Below, piece after piece: positions 35,835 to 45,900 of a DNA stretch of 64,000 nt; the first letter of the stretch is position 1, and each line of letters starts with the position of its first letter. The stretch comes from an uncultured Acetatifactor sp. Its GTDB lineage: Bacteria; Bacillota; Clostridia; Lachnospirales; Lachnospiraceae. The stretch lies in contig CAJGCP010000010.1 in NCBI GenBank assembly GCA_904501885.1, positions 1 to 64,000 of the forward strand, written 5' to 3'. Below the pieces are notes generated by a model, which saw only the letters and a program-made list of their open reading frames with translations, did no database searches and was not told the origin of the DNA. A program made the translations under genes and the position numbers.

Positions 35835-35942
35835 CTAATATACCAAATACGACAATGCCGGAATAATCATAGCCAAAACCAAAATCACTATAATAATCAC
35901 AGAAATTGTCTTTCTACTCTTTTTCGAATTCAAATTCATCAT
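35835..35942 (-). CDS. 35-residue single-span membrane peptide upstream of vanW
   Basis: A short ORF starting MMNLNSKKSRKT followed by a hydrophobic span (ISVIIIVILVLAMIIPAL) and ending at a stop that overlaps the vanW RBS. The start has AGAGGTG 8 nt upstream. Cationic-start, one-span proteins of this kind recur upstream of VanW-type genes in Lachnospiraceae, as far as I recall. Function unknown. Confidence 0.6.
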   Translation of the reverse strand: MMNLNSKKSRKTISVIIIVILVLAMIIPALSYLVY

Positions 35943-36045
35943 CTTAGGCACCTCTTTTCTACCACTTAATAATAAGATATTTTTATCCCCTTTGCAAGAA
36001 TTACAGGGGCATTTTTACATCCACAATTTGGATATCAGGCAAAAC

Positions 36046-36762
36046 CTACACAAACCCTTTCGAACGAAGGACATCCGTCAAACGGCTGGCTTCACTCTTC
36101 GTCATTTTTTCTATGTCCACAGGCAAAACCAGTTTATGCCTATCCACCAGGCGATATAACCGTTCCTTCTGGCTACTTGTGGCCGGACCGTCTTTTTTCG
36201 CCTGATAAATCAGCGGTTTTGGTTGAAACACCGGATCTTCCGGACGATAAAACTCCTCCACCATTTTCTGATATAGAAGATGGGTGGCATAGGCATCCTC
36301 GTAGGCGCGATGTGCCTGATAAGAAATTCTATAATAATCACACAAGAATTCCAGTGTTTTCTTCTCTAACCCGGCCAGATGAACTCTGGCAATGCGCAGG
36401 GTGTCCACAGCCGTACATTCCATTTTCATACCCATGTTGACCGCTGCTTTTTTCAGAAACGAAAAATCAAACTGCACATTATGTCCCAACAAGGGCAAAT
36501 CTTCCACAAAGTCTATGAATCGGGGTAACACCATTTCAATATAGGGGGCCCGGGCCAGCTCAGCATCATTTATTCCGGTCAAATCCACCACCCGTTGTTC
36601 CAAATTCCTACCAGGGTTAACCAGCGTGGAAAAAGTTTCCGCCACCTTACCTTCTACCACCTTCACTGCGCCGATTTCAATCACTTTATCTATTTTAGGA
36701 TTCAGTCCCGTAGTTTCCAAATCCACACATACGTAAGAATTCAACATACCTTTTTCTTCCAT
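36046..36762 (-). CDS. DEDDh 3'-5' exonuclease (PolC/DnaQ-like domain)
   Basis: A 238-residue protein. CVDLETTGLNPKIDKVIEIGAVKV contributes the first Asp and Glu (given as positions 12-35), then GHNVQFDFSFLKKA and HRAYEDAYATHLLY supply the remaining DEDDh residues. It matches the exonuclease domain of PolC-type proteins. A second Met at residue 6 may be the true start because the AAAGGATGG run precedes it. Likely DNA repair or processing; no polymerase domain is attached. Confidence 0.85.
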   Translation of the reverse strand: MEEKGMLNSYVCVDLETTGLNPKIDKVIEIGAVKVVEGKVAETFSTLVNPGRNLEQRVVDLTGINDAELARAPYIEMVLPRFIDFVEDLPLLGHNVQFDFSFLKKAAVNMGMKMECTAVDTLRIARVHLAGLEKKTLEFLCDYYRISYQAHRAYEDAYATHLLYQKMVEEFYRPEDPVFQPKPLIYQAKKDGPATSSQKERLYRLVDRHKLVLPVDIEKMTKSEASRLTDVLRSKGFV

Positions 36763-36800
36763 CCTTTGCGCAGTAAAAATCCTGTTGTTATTTTAGACTA

Positions 36801-38582
36801 TCAGGGCAGAATATAAATTTTTGCATTTCCTGTCAACGGATTTCTTTCCTGATAGTCGAACAAAACATAGGATGTACCCTTACCCCGCAGTGGCATCTCC
36901 GAGGTCATATCCCACACCGGGTAATGGAAGGGTTCCAAATGGGTCATCTTGCTCATTTGCTTCCAATCATAGCCCACATATCCTGCCAGGTAATTGCGTT
37001 CCTCTTCTTCCTTTTTATAGAATGCAACCATATCCTCTCTGTAAGGAATGATGTCAAGGGCAAAGGGCGGCCTGCTTTTTAGATTTTCTCTCAAATACAT
37101 ATCATAAGTAAGCAGCTCCCGATACACGGCTTCGTTGGCACCATCTTTTTCCACGGCAAACTGAAGCAACACCTGATATCGATATACTCTGGCCGGACTG
37201 TTTGCAAAATATCCCCGCTCTCTGTAATATGCTGCCAAAGAGGTATACATATCAAAGGGCGTTTCAAAGGCTCTTTCCAGGAAAGAGACTGTATGGCTGA
37301 ACTGACCACTGTTGTAGTACAACTCCACCATCTGCTCCACCTCTTTTAGTCTACAAATATCATCGTATGAAATCCATTTCGTAGAAAGCACCTCGTAGGG
37401 TGGATTGCGGTGATAACGAATGTCAAACTCTTCTGCTCTCTCCCACATCTCTGTGCCCTTCAATACCTTCAAAAAACCCAACTGCAGTTGTTCCGGATGC
37501 ATGCCATAGACCCTGTTAAACGAATCCCTAAAACTATCCATACCTTCTTCCGGCAAGCCTGCAATCAAATCCAAATGCAAGTGAATATTATGGTTCTTTT
37601 GTAGTTGTACAACTTTCTCTGTCAGCTTATCCACATCCATATGTCGGTGAATTGCCTGCAATGCACAATCGTTCACGCTTTGTACGCCCACCTCCAGCTG
37701 TACCAGTCCGGGACGCATCTGCTGTAATAGTTCTATTTCATCCTCCCGCAAAATATCGGCGGATACTTCAAAATGAAAATTTGTGACACCATTGTCATTT
37801 TCCAGAATATACTTCCAGATTTCCATGGTATGGTGGTGGTTGCAATTAAAAGTACGATCAATGAATTTTACCTGCACCACCTGTTTATCCAGGAAAAATT
37901 GCAGTTCTTTTTTTACGATGTTGATGTCACGCAGCCGCACCGTCTTGTCCACAGAGGATAGACAATAACTACAGCGGAACGGGCATCCTCTACTGCTTTC
38001 GTAATATACAATGCGATGCTCGAAATCCCTCAAATTATCATACAAGAACGGGATGCAACTCATATCCATCAAAGGGCGTACACGGGTATACCCGGCAGGC
38101 AAGCACAATCCGGCAATCTGGGACATTCTATCAGTCTCATCTGACCCCACTGATTGTAACAAAGGCGTTATCTCTGATGCCTGCACTTCCCTGCCCACAT
38201 AATATTCCATCAAATCGCGGAAGGTCGCTTCCCCTTCGCCAATCATGACACCTGTCAAAAACGGATACTCCGCCAAAACTCCGGGCGCATCATAGGACAC
38301 CTCCGGACCGCCCAGCCATAGGTGAGTTTCCGGCAAGAGGGCATGAACTTCTGCCATCAATTCCTGCACCATACGCCAATTCCAGATATAGCAAGAAAAA
38401 CCCACGACAGTGGGCTTTCTTTTGTAAATATCCGCAAGAATTTCATCCATCTGCTGATTGATGGTGTATTCTGCCAATTCGATATAGGGTGCGTACTCCT
38501 CCCCCGCATAAGCCCGCAGGCTATATACGGCAGGATTAGAATGTATGTATTTTGCATTGATGGCAACCAATAAAAATTTCAT
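36801..38582 (-). CDS. B12-binding-domain radical SAM protein (DUF4080 type)
   Basis: A 593-residue protein. The N-terminal ~150 residues are a cobalamin-binding-like domain (FLLVAINAKYIHSNPAVY, then VGFSCYIWNW). The radical SAM motif is CPFRCSYCLS near residue 192, and a C-terminal domain follows from about 380. Family members are often annotated as radical SAM proteins with DUF4080; substrates are unknown. The start at 38582 has AGAAGGG upstream and lies 22 nt after galK. Confidence 0.85.
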   Translation of the reverse strand: MKFLLVAINAKYIHSNPAVYSLRAYAGEEYAPYIELAEYTINQQMDEILADIYKRKPTVVGFSCYIWNWRMVQELMAEVHALLPETHLWLGGPEVSYDAPGVLAEYPFLTGVMIGEGEATFRDLMEYYVGREVQASEITPLLQSVGSDETDRMSQIAGLCLPAGYTRVRPLMDMSCIPFLYDNLRDFEHRIVYYESSRGCPFRCSYCLSSVDKTVRLRDINIVKKELQFFLDKQVVQVKFIDRTFNCNHHHTMEIWKYILENDNGVTNFHFEVSADILREDEIELLQQMRPGLVQLEVGVQSVNDCALQAIHRHMDVDKLTEKVVQLQKNHNIHLHLDLIAGLPEEGMDSFRDSFNRVYGMHPEQLQLGFLKVLKGTEMWERAEEFDIRYHRNPPYEVLSTKWISYDDICRLKEVEQMVELYYNSGQFSHTVSFLERAFETPFDMYTSLAAYYRERGYFANSPARVYRYQVLLQFAVEKDGANEAVYRELLTYDMYLRENLKSRPPFALDIIPYREDMVAFYKKEEEERNYLAGYVGYDWKQMSKMTHLEPFHYPVWDMTSEMPLRGKGTSYVLFDYQERNPLTGNAKIYILP

Positions 38583-38604
38583 AGCCAACCCTTCTTTATG
38601 TCCC

Positions 38605-39774
38605 TTATAACACACAAGGTCCATCTCCGATGTCTACCACATAGAAGTTTGCTGCATATCCGATTTTTGCAAGATATGCTTCTCCAACTTTTTGGATGAA
38701 TTCGTCCACAGCCTCATCCATTACGATGCTTACCGTGCAACCGCCAAAACCGGCACCTGTCATACGGGAGCCAATGACGCCATCTATCTTCCACGCTTCT
38801 TCTACTAAGGTATCCAATTCGATACCTGTCACTTCGTAATCATCTCGCAATGACACATGGGAAGCATTCATCAACTGCCCAAATGCAACCACATCGCCGT
38901 CCTTCAACGCTTCTACCGCGCGCATTGTCCTGCGATTTTCATACACTGCATGCTTTGCACGCTTTTTGCGGATGTCACTGCCGATAACGGCACTGTATTT
39001 TTCAAAGGTTTCCTCATCCAAAGCCCCTAAGTTTTCTGCAGCAACTACCGTTTGCAGCTCTGCCAAGGCCTCTTCACACTCACTGCGGCGCTCATTGTAC
39101 TTAGAATCTGCCAGGCCACGCTTTTTGTTGCTGCATGCAATGACGATTTTGGCCCCATCCAATTTAATGGGCGCGTATTCGAAACTCAAATCCGCTGTGT
39201 CCAAAAAGATGGCATGATCTTTTTTCCCCATAGCAATGGCAAACTGATCCATTATGCCGCAGTTTACCATATTGTATTTATTCTCAGCAAACTGGCCAAT
39301 CAACGCCAAATCCTGGTTCGTCACATCAAAACCGAACAAATCTCTCAGGATAAATCCCGTCAAAACCTCCACAGATGCCGAAGAGGAAAGACCGGATCCG
39401 TTAGGAATATTGCCATACAGCACCAAATCCATACCTGTAGGAATCTTCATCCCTCTCTGTTCAAACGCCCACATTACACCCTTGGGATAATTGGTCCATT
39501 CCGCCTTTGGATCGGGAACCAAATCATCCAAGGAAGACTCGATCACCCCAAGCTGTGGGAAGTTCACAGAATAGAATCTCAGCACTCTATCCTCTCTGGG
39601 ACAGGCCACACCATATGTACCAATGCTTAGAGCACAGGGAAAGACATGGCCTCCATTATAGTCTGTGTGTTCTCCAATCAAATTTACACGACCGGGCGCA
39701 AAATACACTTTTGCACCGGTGCTTTCTCCATATACTTTTTTAAACTCCTCTAAAACAACAGCCTTAATGCTCAT
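38605..39774 (-). CDS. galK: Galactokinase
   Basis: A 389-residue GHMP kinase. GRVNLIGEHTDYNGGHVFP near residue 28, PNGSGLSSSASVEV near 132 and MTGAGFGGCTVSIV near 340 are the three signature motifs. It phosphorylates galactose at C1 in the Leloir pathway. AAAGGAATG precedes ATG. No galT or galE is in the window. It lies in a tight set of minus-strand genes with NhaC, so no classical gal operon is formed here. Confidence 0.96.
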   Translation of the reverse strand: MSIKAVVLEEFKKVYGESTGAKVYFAPGRVNLIGEHTDYNGGHVFPCALSIGTYGVACPREDRVLRFYSVNFPQLGVIESSLDDLVPDPKAEWTNYPKGVMWAFEQRGMKIPTGMDLVLYGNIPNGSGLSSSASVEVLTGFILRDLFGFDVTNQDLALIGQFAENKYNMVNCGIMDQFAIAMGKKDHAIFLDTADLSFEYAPIKLDGAKIVIACSNKKRGLADSKYNERRSECEEALAELQTVVAAENLGALDEETFEKYSAVIGSDIRKKRAKHAVYENRRTMRAVEALKDGDVVAFGQLMNASHVSLRDDYEVTGIELDTLVEEAWKIDGVIGSRMTGAGFGGCTVSIVMDEAVDEFIQKVGEAYLAKIGYAANFYVVDIGDGPCVL

Positions 39775-39780
39775 AAATCA

Positions 39781-40101
39781 TCATTCCTTTTCATCGTATT
39801 TTTTTATCAAATTTTTCTCGATTTTTGCATATATCTTGGTCACCACAACAGCCTCTACAATAAGCAAAACCACCATTGCGACGCTCAGCCAAATCTTTGC
39901 ACCAAACCATCCCATAACCACAAGAGGAATTTCAGCCGCAACGCCAAAGCCAAGCACCAAACCTGCACATGCCTTGTTGTATTTCTTGACATCCTTTACC
40001 TGAATCTTTTTCTTGTTAAAAACAGTGGCTCTCTCATCTAAACTCATAATTTTCGCCGCCGTATAAATACATACGATAGCCACAAATACCGTGATAATCA
40101 T
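39781..40101 (-). CDS. Small membrane protein, DUF3784-like
   Basis: A 106-residue protein with three hydrophobic segments (about 2-20, 45-65 and 68-90) and the KDVKKYNKACAGLVLGFGV segment typical of DUF3784-like proteins. The function is unknown. It sits between nhaC and galK with gaps of 5 and 6 nt. AGAGGTTAAGCG precedes ATG. Confidence 0.65.
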   Translation of the reverse strand: MIITVFVAIVCIYTAAKIMSLDERATVFNKKKIQVKDVKKYNKACAGLVLGFGVAAEIPLVVMGWFGAKIWLSVAMVVLLIVEAVVVTKIYAKIEKNLIKKYDEKE

Positions 40102-40106
40102 CTCGC

Positions 40107-41423
40107 TTAACCTCTCTGCTTCTTCTCAGGAATGATAAATATAAATATCAGGGAGCTAATCAATAGCATCATGGGATAAATCAGATTCGGGATCAAATCA
40201 AATGCGGTAATCCCCGTTCCTAACTCTGCGGCCACGGACAATGCCACCAGCATCTGCGCGCCATATGGCAAAATCCCCTGGAAAATACAGGAAAAAGTAT
40301 CCAGCAAGGACGCTGCTTTCTTAGGAGAAATATCATAGTTTTCTGCCATTTCTTTGGCAATCGGATTAGCCATTACGATAGCCACCGTGTTATTTGCCGT
40401 AGCAATATCCATAGCACCTACCAACAGACCCATACCCAACTGACCGCCACGTTTGCCGCGGAATACTTTTTTGATCAACTGAAGCAGTGCTGCAAAACCA
40501 CCGTATTCCTCAATGAGCGCACAAATAGCCGCCACTAAAATCGCCACCATGGCAGTTTCAAACATACCGGATACGCCGGAGCCCATATTGGACAAAATAT
40601 CTGTAGGGACTGTGGCTCCTGTTGCCAGCATAATGATGGCACCACTGATAATACCCACGATTAACACAATAAAAACATTAATACCGATAATACCGCCGGC
40701 AAGAACCAACAGATAAGGAATGATTTGCACTAAATTATACTCCTCTACTACCGCCTCACCTACATTACTACCCAGCGTACGAATCAGCAATAAAACTATG
40801 GTCGCCAATGCTGCAGGCAGTGCGATGCCAAAATTTTCGCGGAACTTGTCCTTCATCTGACAACCCTGACCATTGCATGCGGCAATGGTAGTATCGGAAA
40901 TAAAGGATAAGTTATCACCAAACATAGCACCACCCACTACAATTCCCAGACACAACTCCGGCGCAAAACCGGAAGCATTCGCCACTGCAATACTGATGGG
41001 GGCAATCAGGGTGATAGTACCTACAGAAGTACCCATCGCCAAAGAAACAAAGGCACTTACCACAAACAATACCAAAACGGAATATTGTGCAGGAATAAAG
41101 GATAACACAAAATATGCCACACTCTCTGCGCTGCTTCTGCCCAGCACGCCCACGAAGGCCCCGGCCAACAGGAAGATAAACAACATCGTGACAATATTTT
41201 TATCACCAATGCCTTTGGACATCAATCCAATTTTTTCGTCCAAACTGATTCCCTTATTTTGCATGCATGCTACAATAAGCGCAATCAAAAATACTACTAC
41301 AATGGGGATATTATAGAATCCCATACTAATTTTCATAACGTACTCGAAGATAATACCAAGACCCAGGTATAACACCAGGAATACCCCGATAGGTAATAAT
41401 GCTTTAAAATTTGCTTTTTTCAT
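40107..41423 (-). CDS. nhaC: NhaC-type Na+/H+ antiporter
   Basis: A 438-residue membrane protein with about 12 spans. FVSLAMGTSVGTITLIAPISIAV near residue 125 and GGAMFGDNLSFISDTTIAACNGQG near 165 are the conserved transport-site segments of the NhaC family. It exchanges Na+ for H+ or, in some family members, amino-acid pairs. AGAGAGGTG precedes ATG. First gene of the five-gene minus-strand set with the DUF3784-like protein, galK, the radical SAM protein and the exonuclease. Confidence 0.88.
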   Translation of the reverse strand: MKKANFKALLPIGVFLVLYLGLGIIFEYVMKISMGFYNIPIVVVFLIALIVACMQNKGISLDEKIGLMSKGIGDKNIVTMLFIFLLAGAFVGVLGRSSAESVAYFVLSFIPAQYSVLVLFVVSAFVSLAMGTSVGTITLIAPISIAVANASGFAPELCLGIVVGGAMFGDNLSFISDTTIAACNGQGCQMKDKFRENFGIALPAALATIVLLLIRTLGSNVGEAVVEEYNLVQIIPYLLVLAGGIIGINVFIVLIVGIISGAIIMLATGATVPTDILSNMGSGVSGMFETAMVAILVAAICALIEEYGGFAALLQLIKKVFRGKRGGQLGMGLLVGAMDIATANNTVAIVMANPIAKEMAENYDISPKKAASLLDTFSCIFQGILPYGAQMLVALSVAAELGTGITAFDLIPNLIYPMMLLISSLIFIFIIPEKKQRG

Positions 41424-41556
41424 GTATCGGACACCTCTCTATTTAATATAGTATAGATTGTATCACATGCCCGTAATTTTGCAAATCCATTTCATTCCCG
41501 AAATGCATGGATTTTTGCATATATGAAAATAATTTACTTGCATTTAAAATTTTCAC

Positions 41557-41585
41557 TTGCATTCAACATAAGCCGTGTGTATAAT
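41557..41585 (+). promoter_or_regulatory. Promoter of the CofE-like ligase gene
   Basis: TTGCAT (41557-41562), 17-nt spacer, TATAAT (41580-41585). The leader is about 90 nt and begins with a nested hairpin, GGCTG...GGAGgaaaCTCC...CAGCC, near 41593-41620. Confidence 0.65.
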
Positions 41586-41683
41586 ACACGCGGGCTGGGA
41601 GGAAACTCCATAACAGCCACTAATACGCCCCATAATCGAGCGTTATAATGCATTAAATTTATAAGAAAGAGTAGGTAGGAATT

Positions 41684-42874
41684 GTGGAAAGAAGAGTAGG
41701 AACTATTTCAAGAGGTATTCGTTGTCCCATCATCAGACCCGGAGATGATTTGGTAGAAATCACCGTAAACAGCGTTTTGGAAGCAGCAGAAAGCGAAGGC
41801 TATACCATGCGCGACCGCGATGTGGTATCCATGACCGAGTCCATTGTGGCTCGTGCCCAGGGCAACTTCGCTACCATTTATGACATCGCTGCAGATGTAA
41901 AGGCAAAATTAGGCGGAGAGACCATCGGTGTCATCCTCCCCATCTTGTCCCGTAACCGTTTCTCCATCTGTTTGAAGGGTATCGCTATGGGCGCTAAGAA
42001 AATCGTATTGATGCTGGGATATCCCACCGATGAAGTGGGCAACTCCCTTCTTACCATGGATCAGGTAGAAGCAGCAGGCATCAACCCTTACACCGATGTA
42101 TTGACCCTGAAGCAGTACAGAGATTTGTTCGGCGAAAACAAGCACATTTTCACCGGTGTGGACTATGTGCAGTATTACAGCGAATTGATCACTGAGGCAG
42201 GCGCTGAAGTAGAAATCATTTTCGCAAACAATCCTACCACTATTTTGAACTATACTGATTGTGTATTGACCTGTGATATTCACACCAGAGCAAGAAGCAA
42301 ACGCTTGTTGCTGGCAGCAGGCGCAAAGGCAGTTTGCGGCCTGGACGATATCATGAGCGCACCTATTAACGGTAGCGGCTACAACGCAAGATACGGACTT
42401 CTGGGCTCCAACAAGTCCACCGAGGACACCGTAAAACTCTTCCCCAGAGAGTGCCAGGATTTGGTAGAAGCTATTCAAGAACAGTTCCTGCAGAAGACCG
42501 GCAAGCATGTAGAAGTTATGGTATACGGCGACGGCGCCTTCAAAGATCCTCAGGGTAAAATCTGGGAGTTGGCTGACCCCGTAGTATCCCCTGCATTTAC
42601 TGCCGGCCTGGTAGGTACTCCCAACGAAATCAAATTGAAATACTTGGCTGACAATGAGTTCAAGAACTTAAGCGGTGCAGAGTTGAAAGAAGCAATCTCT
42701 AAGAGCATCAAGTCCAAGGCTGATAACCTGGTAGGCAACATGGCTTCCCAGGGTACCACTCCCAGACAGCTCACCGACCTGATCGGTTCCCTCTGCGACT
42801 TGACCAGCGGTTCCGGTGACAAGGGTACACCCATTGTGCATATTCAGGGATATTTTGATAATTTTACGGATTAA
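41684..42874 (+). CDS. Coenzyme F420-0:L-glutamate ligase-like (CofE family) protein
   Basis: A 396-residue protein of the CofE family. IIRPGDDLVEITVNSV near residue 18, DRDVVSMTESIVARAQG near 43, and later APINGSGYNARYGLLGSNKSTEDTVKLFP are family segments. It starts at GTG, preceded by GTAGGAATT. True CofE adds glutamates to F420, which Lachnospiraceae are not known to make, so this homologue may glutamylate another substrate. It is a single gene with its own promoter and terminator. Confidence 0.78.
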   Translation: MERRVGTISRGIRCPIIRPGDDLVEITVNSVLEAAESEGYTMRDRDVVSMTESIVARAQGNFATIYDIAADVKAKLGGETIGVILPILSRNRFSICLKGIAMGAKKIVLMLGYPTDEVGNSLLTMDQVEAAGINPYTDVLTLKQYRDLFGENKHIFTGVDYVQYYSELITEAGAEVEIIFANNPTTILNYTDCVLTCDIHTRARSKRLLLAAGAKAVCGLDDIMSAPINGSGYNARYGLLGSNKSTEDTVKLFPRECQDLVEAIQEQFLQKTGKHVEVMVYGDGAFKDPQGKIWELADPVVSPAFTAGLVGTPNEIKLKYLADNEFKNLSGAELKEAISKSIKSKADNLVGNMASQGTTPRQLTDLIGSLCDLTSGSGDKGTPIVHIQGYFDNFTD

Positions 42875-42894
42875 TAATTTATAAGTGAATATAC

Positions 42895-42924
42895 AAAAAG
42901 GAGCCCACATGGGCTCCTTTTTTG
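42895..42924. terminator. Bidirectional terminator between the CofE-like and the giant surface protein genes
   Basis: AAAAAGGAGCCC pairs with GGGCTCCTTTTTT around ACAT. The T-run on either strand serves both convergent genes. Confidence 0.92.
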
Positions 42925-42931
42925 TTGCTCG

Positions 42932-45900
42932 TTAATTTCCCTGGTATACCTTTGCCGCTTCGTTGTATCTGTACATGGATACAATCACATCTTTTAACTT
43001 CTGTGTAGCTGCAGCATTATTATACATACTGTTCAAATAGGTGAACGGGCTATAATTGATTTCAGTTACAACCGCAGCATCCGCCTTTCTGGTCACTATA
43101 ATTCTATAATGATTACTCAGCTCTGCCGGATTGATTCCTATAATTTCGAAGAAATCTACTCCCTGGTAATTGCCACTTCGGCCTTCTACTTCCAGCAAAG
43201 TATTCTGGTCTACTACCTGGTAGGCAATGAAATCAAACTCTGACAAGTTGTAATTCTCCGTTTCGGACTTCCTTCCCATCGTAAACTCTGCACGTAAAGC
43301 TGTCTCGGTACGAAGCACAAGACTCATTCCTCTTACTGCAATCTGGTCCTTCGCATTCTGCATATAGGCCTTCTTCGCATAATTGGCTTTTAAGTTCTCC
43401 AGCTCTGCAGTAGTGAAGGGTGTCGGAGTATTGGTAGTCACCAATCCTTCCGCAGTATTGCCAAAATAAATCTGAGACATAGCGCCATAATTCATCATAG
43501 CCTGAATCATATTTACCGTTTTGGGACTTGCCAGTACCGCTTCATTCTGTAACTGCGTATCACAATACTGTTTTACGGAATAGATATATGCCTGGCCGAT
43601 TGCATTATCTCCCTCATACAGCTGCGCTGTAATCTGCTGATTCATCTCTGTAGCAAACACTTCGCACATAAATCCGTAATAAGGCTTACCGTTCATGTTT
43701 TTCACAATGACATCCGCGAAACTCTTTTCCACTGTTTTACCATTTGTCAAGGTAAATTTCATGGTCAATTCATTTTTGTTTACTTTCGAGGTTATGTCCA
43801 TATAGAAATTCACGCCTATGCTATCATTTAAGATCAACTGTCTTCCGTATAACGCAGCCTTACCATCTGCAATCTGTCCACAATTTACATCGGAACAGTA
43901 TCCCTTATCATTGGGTTTATGAACATGCGGCATATCCGGGGGCAATACCGGCTCTGTAGTAGGTGCCGGTGTCGCCGTAGGTTCTGCTGTAGGCGCAGGT
44001 GTCGCTGTGGGCAACGGCGTTGCGGTAGGCTCTGCGGTAGGTGCAGGTGTCGCTGTAGGCAACGGGGTTGCGGTAGGCTCTGCGGTAGGCGTCGGTGTCG
44101 GCGTAGGCAACGGGGTTGCGGTAGGCTCTGCGGTAGGCGCCGGTGTCGGCGTAGGCAACGGCGTTGCGGCGGGCTCTTCTGTAGGTACAGGAGTCGCCGT
44201 GGGCTCTGCGGTAGGTGCAGGTGTCGGCGTGGGCAACGGGGTTGCGGTAGGCTCTGCGGTAGGCGCAGGTGTCGGCGTAGGCAACGGGGTTGCGGTGGGC
44301 TCCGCGGTAGGCGCAGGTGTCGCTGTAGGCAACGGCGTTGCGGTCGGCTCTGCGGTAGGTGCCGGTGTCGCTGTAGGCAACGGCGTTGCGGTCGGCTCCG
44401 CAGTAGGCGCCGGTGTAGGACTCGGCGTAGGTTTAGCCGTAGGCAACGGGGTTGCGGTCGGTGCAGGAGTTGCAGTCGGCTCCGCGGTAGGCGCCGGTGT
44501 AGGACTCGGCGTAGGTTTAGCTGTAGGCGCCGGGGTTGCAGTAGGTGCAGGTGTTGCAGTCGGCTCCGCAGTAGGCGCAGGAGTCGGAACTGCGTTTTCA
44601 ATTACCAACGTAGTAGTTGCTGTTGCATTTCTCTCCCAAATTTCACCATAATCCTTGGTCAATTCCAATGCTCTAACACCAACAGTGTAGGTTCCGGCTG
44701 CTGTATTTGCAGGTACCTTAAAGGTAATCACTGCCAAATCTGTTACACCTTCTACGTTCTCCGCATCCGGTGATGACCATCCGGCAATACCATTGTTAAG
44801 GTTGGTTGCTGCATTATTGAATGCTCCAATCTTATCTCCACCGGTAATGGCTGTAAGTACCAGGGGGTTATCCCATTTGGTTGTGAAGCCGATTCCGTCT
44901 ACAGTCACGGGATTCTTTGCTTTAATCGTCATTACCACGATCTGGTCCTCATCAGATACCTGAAGGAGGGGCTTATCCAAAACTGCAGTGTATGCACCCT
45001 CAACACCGGGTGTTGCAGTAGGCTTCGCGGTAGGCGCAGGCGTTGCAGTAGGCTTCGCGGTAGGCGCAGGTGTTGCAGTAGGCTTTGCGGTAGGCGCCGG
45101 TGTAGGACTCGGCGTAGGTTTAGCCGTGGGCTTGGGCGTCGCCGTAGGCAACGGTGTTGCGGTAGGCTTCGCGGTGGGCGCCGGAGTTGCTGTAGGTGCA
45201 ACGGTGGGAGACGGGAATGTCCCTGGAAGTGGCTTCGCGGTGGGCGAAGGCATCTCATTGTCATCCGTTGTATATACCATAACATTGTCTATGTATACTT
45301 TTGTATCTACAGTTTCCTGACCTTCTGCCAATGTAATAGGATTTACTGTAAAACCTATATATTTCAAAGCAGGTGTTTGCTCGTCTCCGGAGAAATGGGC
45401 TCTTAACTCACTCTCCACCATTACACCATTCCAATACCATGTATACTTCTTGGTATCTCTATCCATGATCCATTTTATATGTGCCACTTGACCGGGTGTA
45501 TACGCATTCTTACTGGATGCACCTGTAAGATAGGTAGAGTCGACATAACGGGCCATATAGTTGCTGAACAACTTAAAGTTGGCCAAACCATAGTTTGCGT
45601 TGCCGCCCATTCGCAGGCTTACAGAAACATCGGTGTTGTCTTCACCCATGATTGCCATATCCATTTCGACAACTAAATATGTATCGCCTTCTGCCTCTCC
45701 ACCCAAAGGAAACTGTTTCTCTTCTGCAATAGTGAAGCGGAATGGCAAACCATAGAACCTCTCCATAGCGGAGGTTACAGGGACAAATTCAAGACATTTG
45801 TCACCGGCACTCGCAGTTGCAGACATAGTTCCCTTAGTATCCACGATGGTCGCACGGTTATGATGATAACTTAAATTCCAGCCCCCGGTCCAATTTTCGC

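Noticed and set aside
44007..44651. A long plus-strand ORF rich in Gly, Val and Ala opposite the Pro-Thr linker.
   Set aside because: It is the reverse reading of the 48-bp repeat; the strong composition bias, absence of an RBS and overlap with a well-supported gene mark it as a shadow.
43960..45110. Regular repeats that could suggest a CRISPR array.
   Set aside because: Units are direct tandem repeats without spacers, in frame with a coding sequence, and no cas genes are near.
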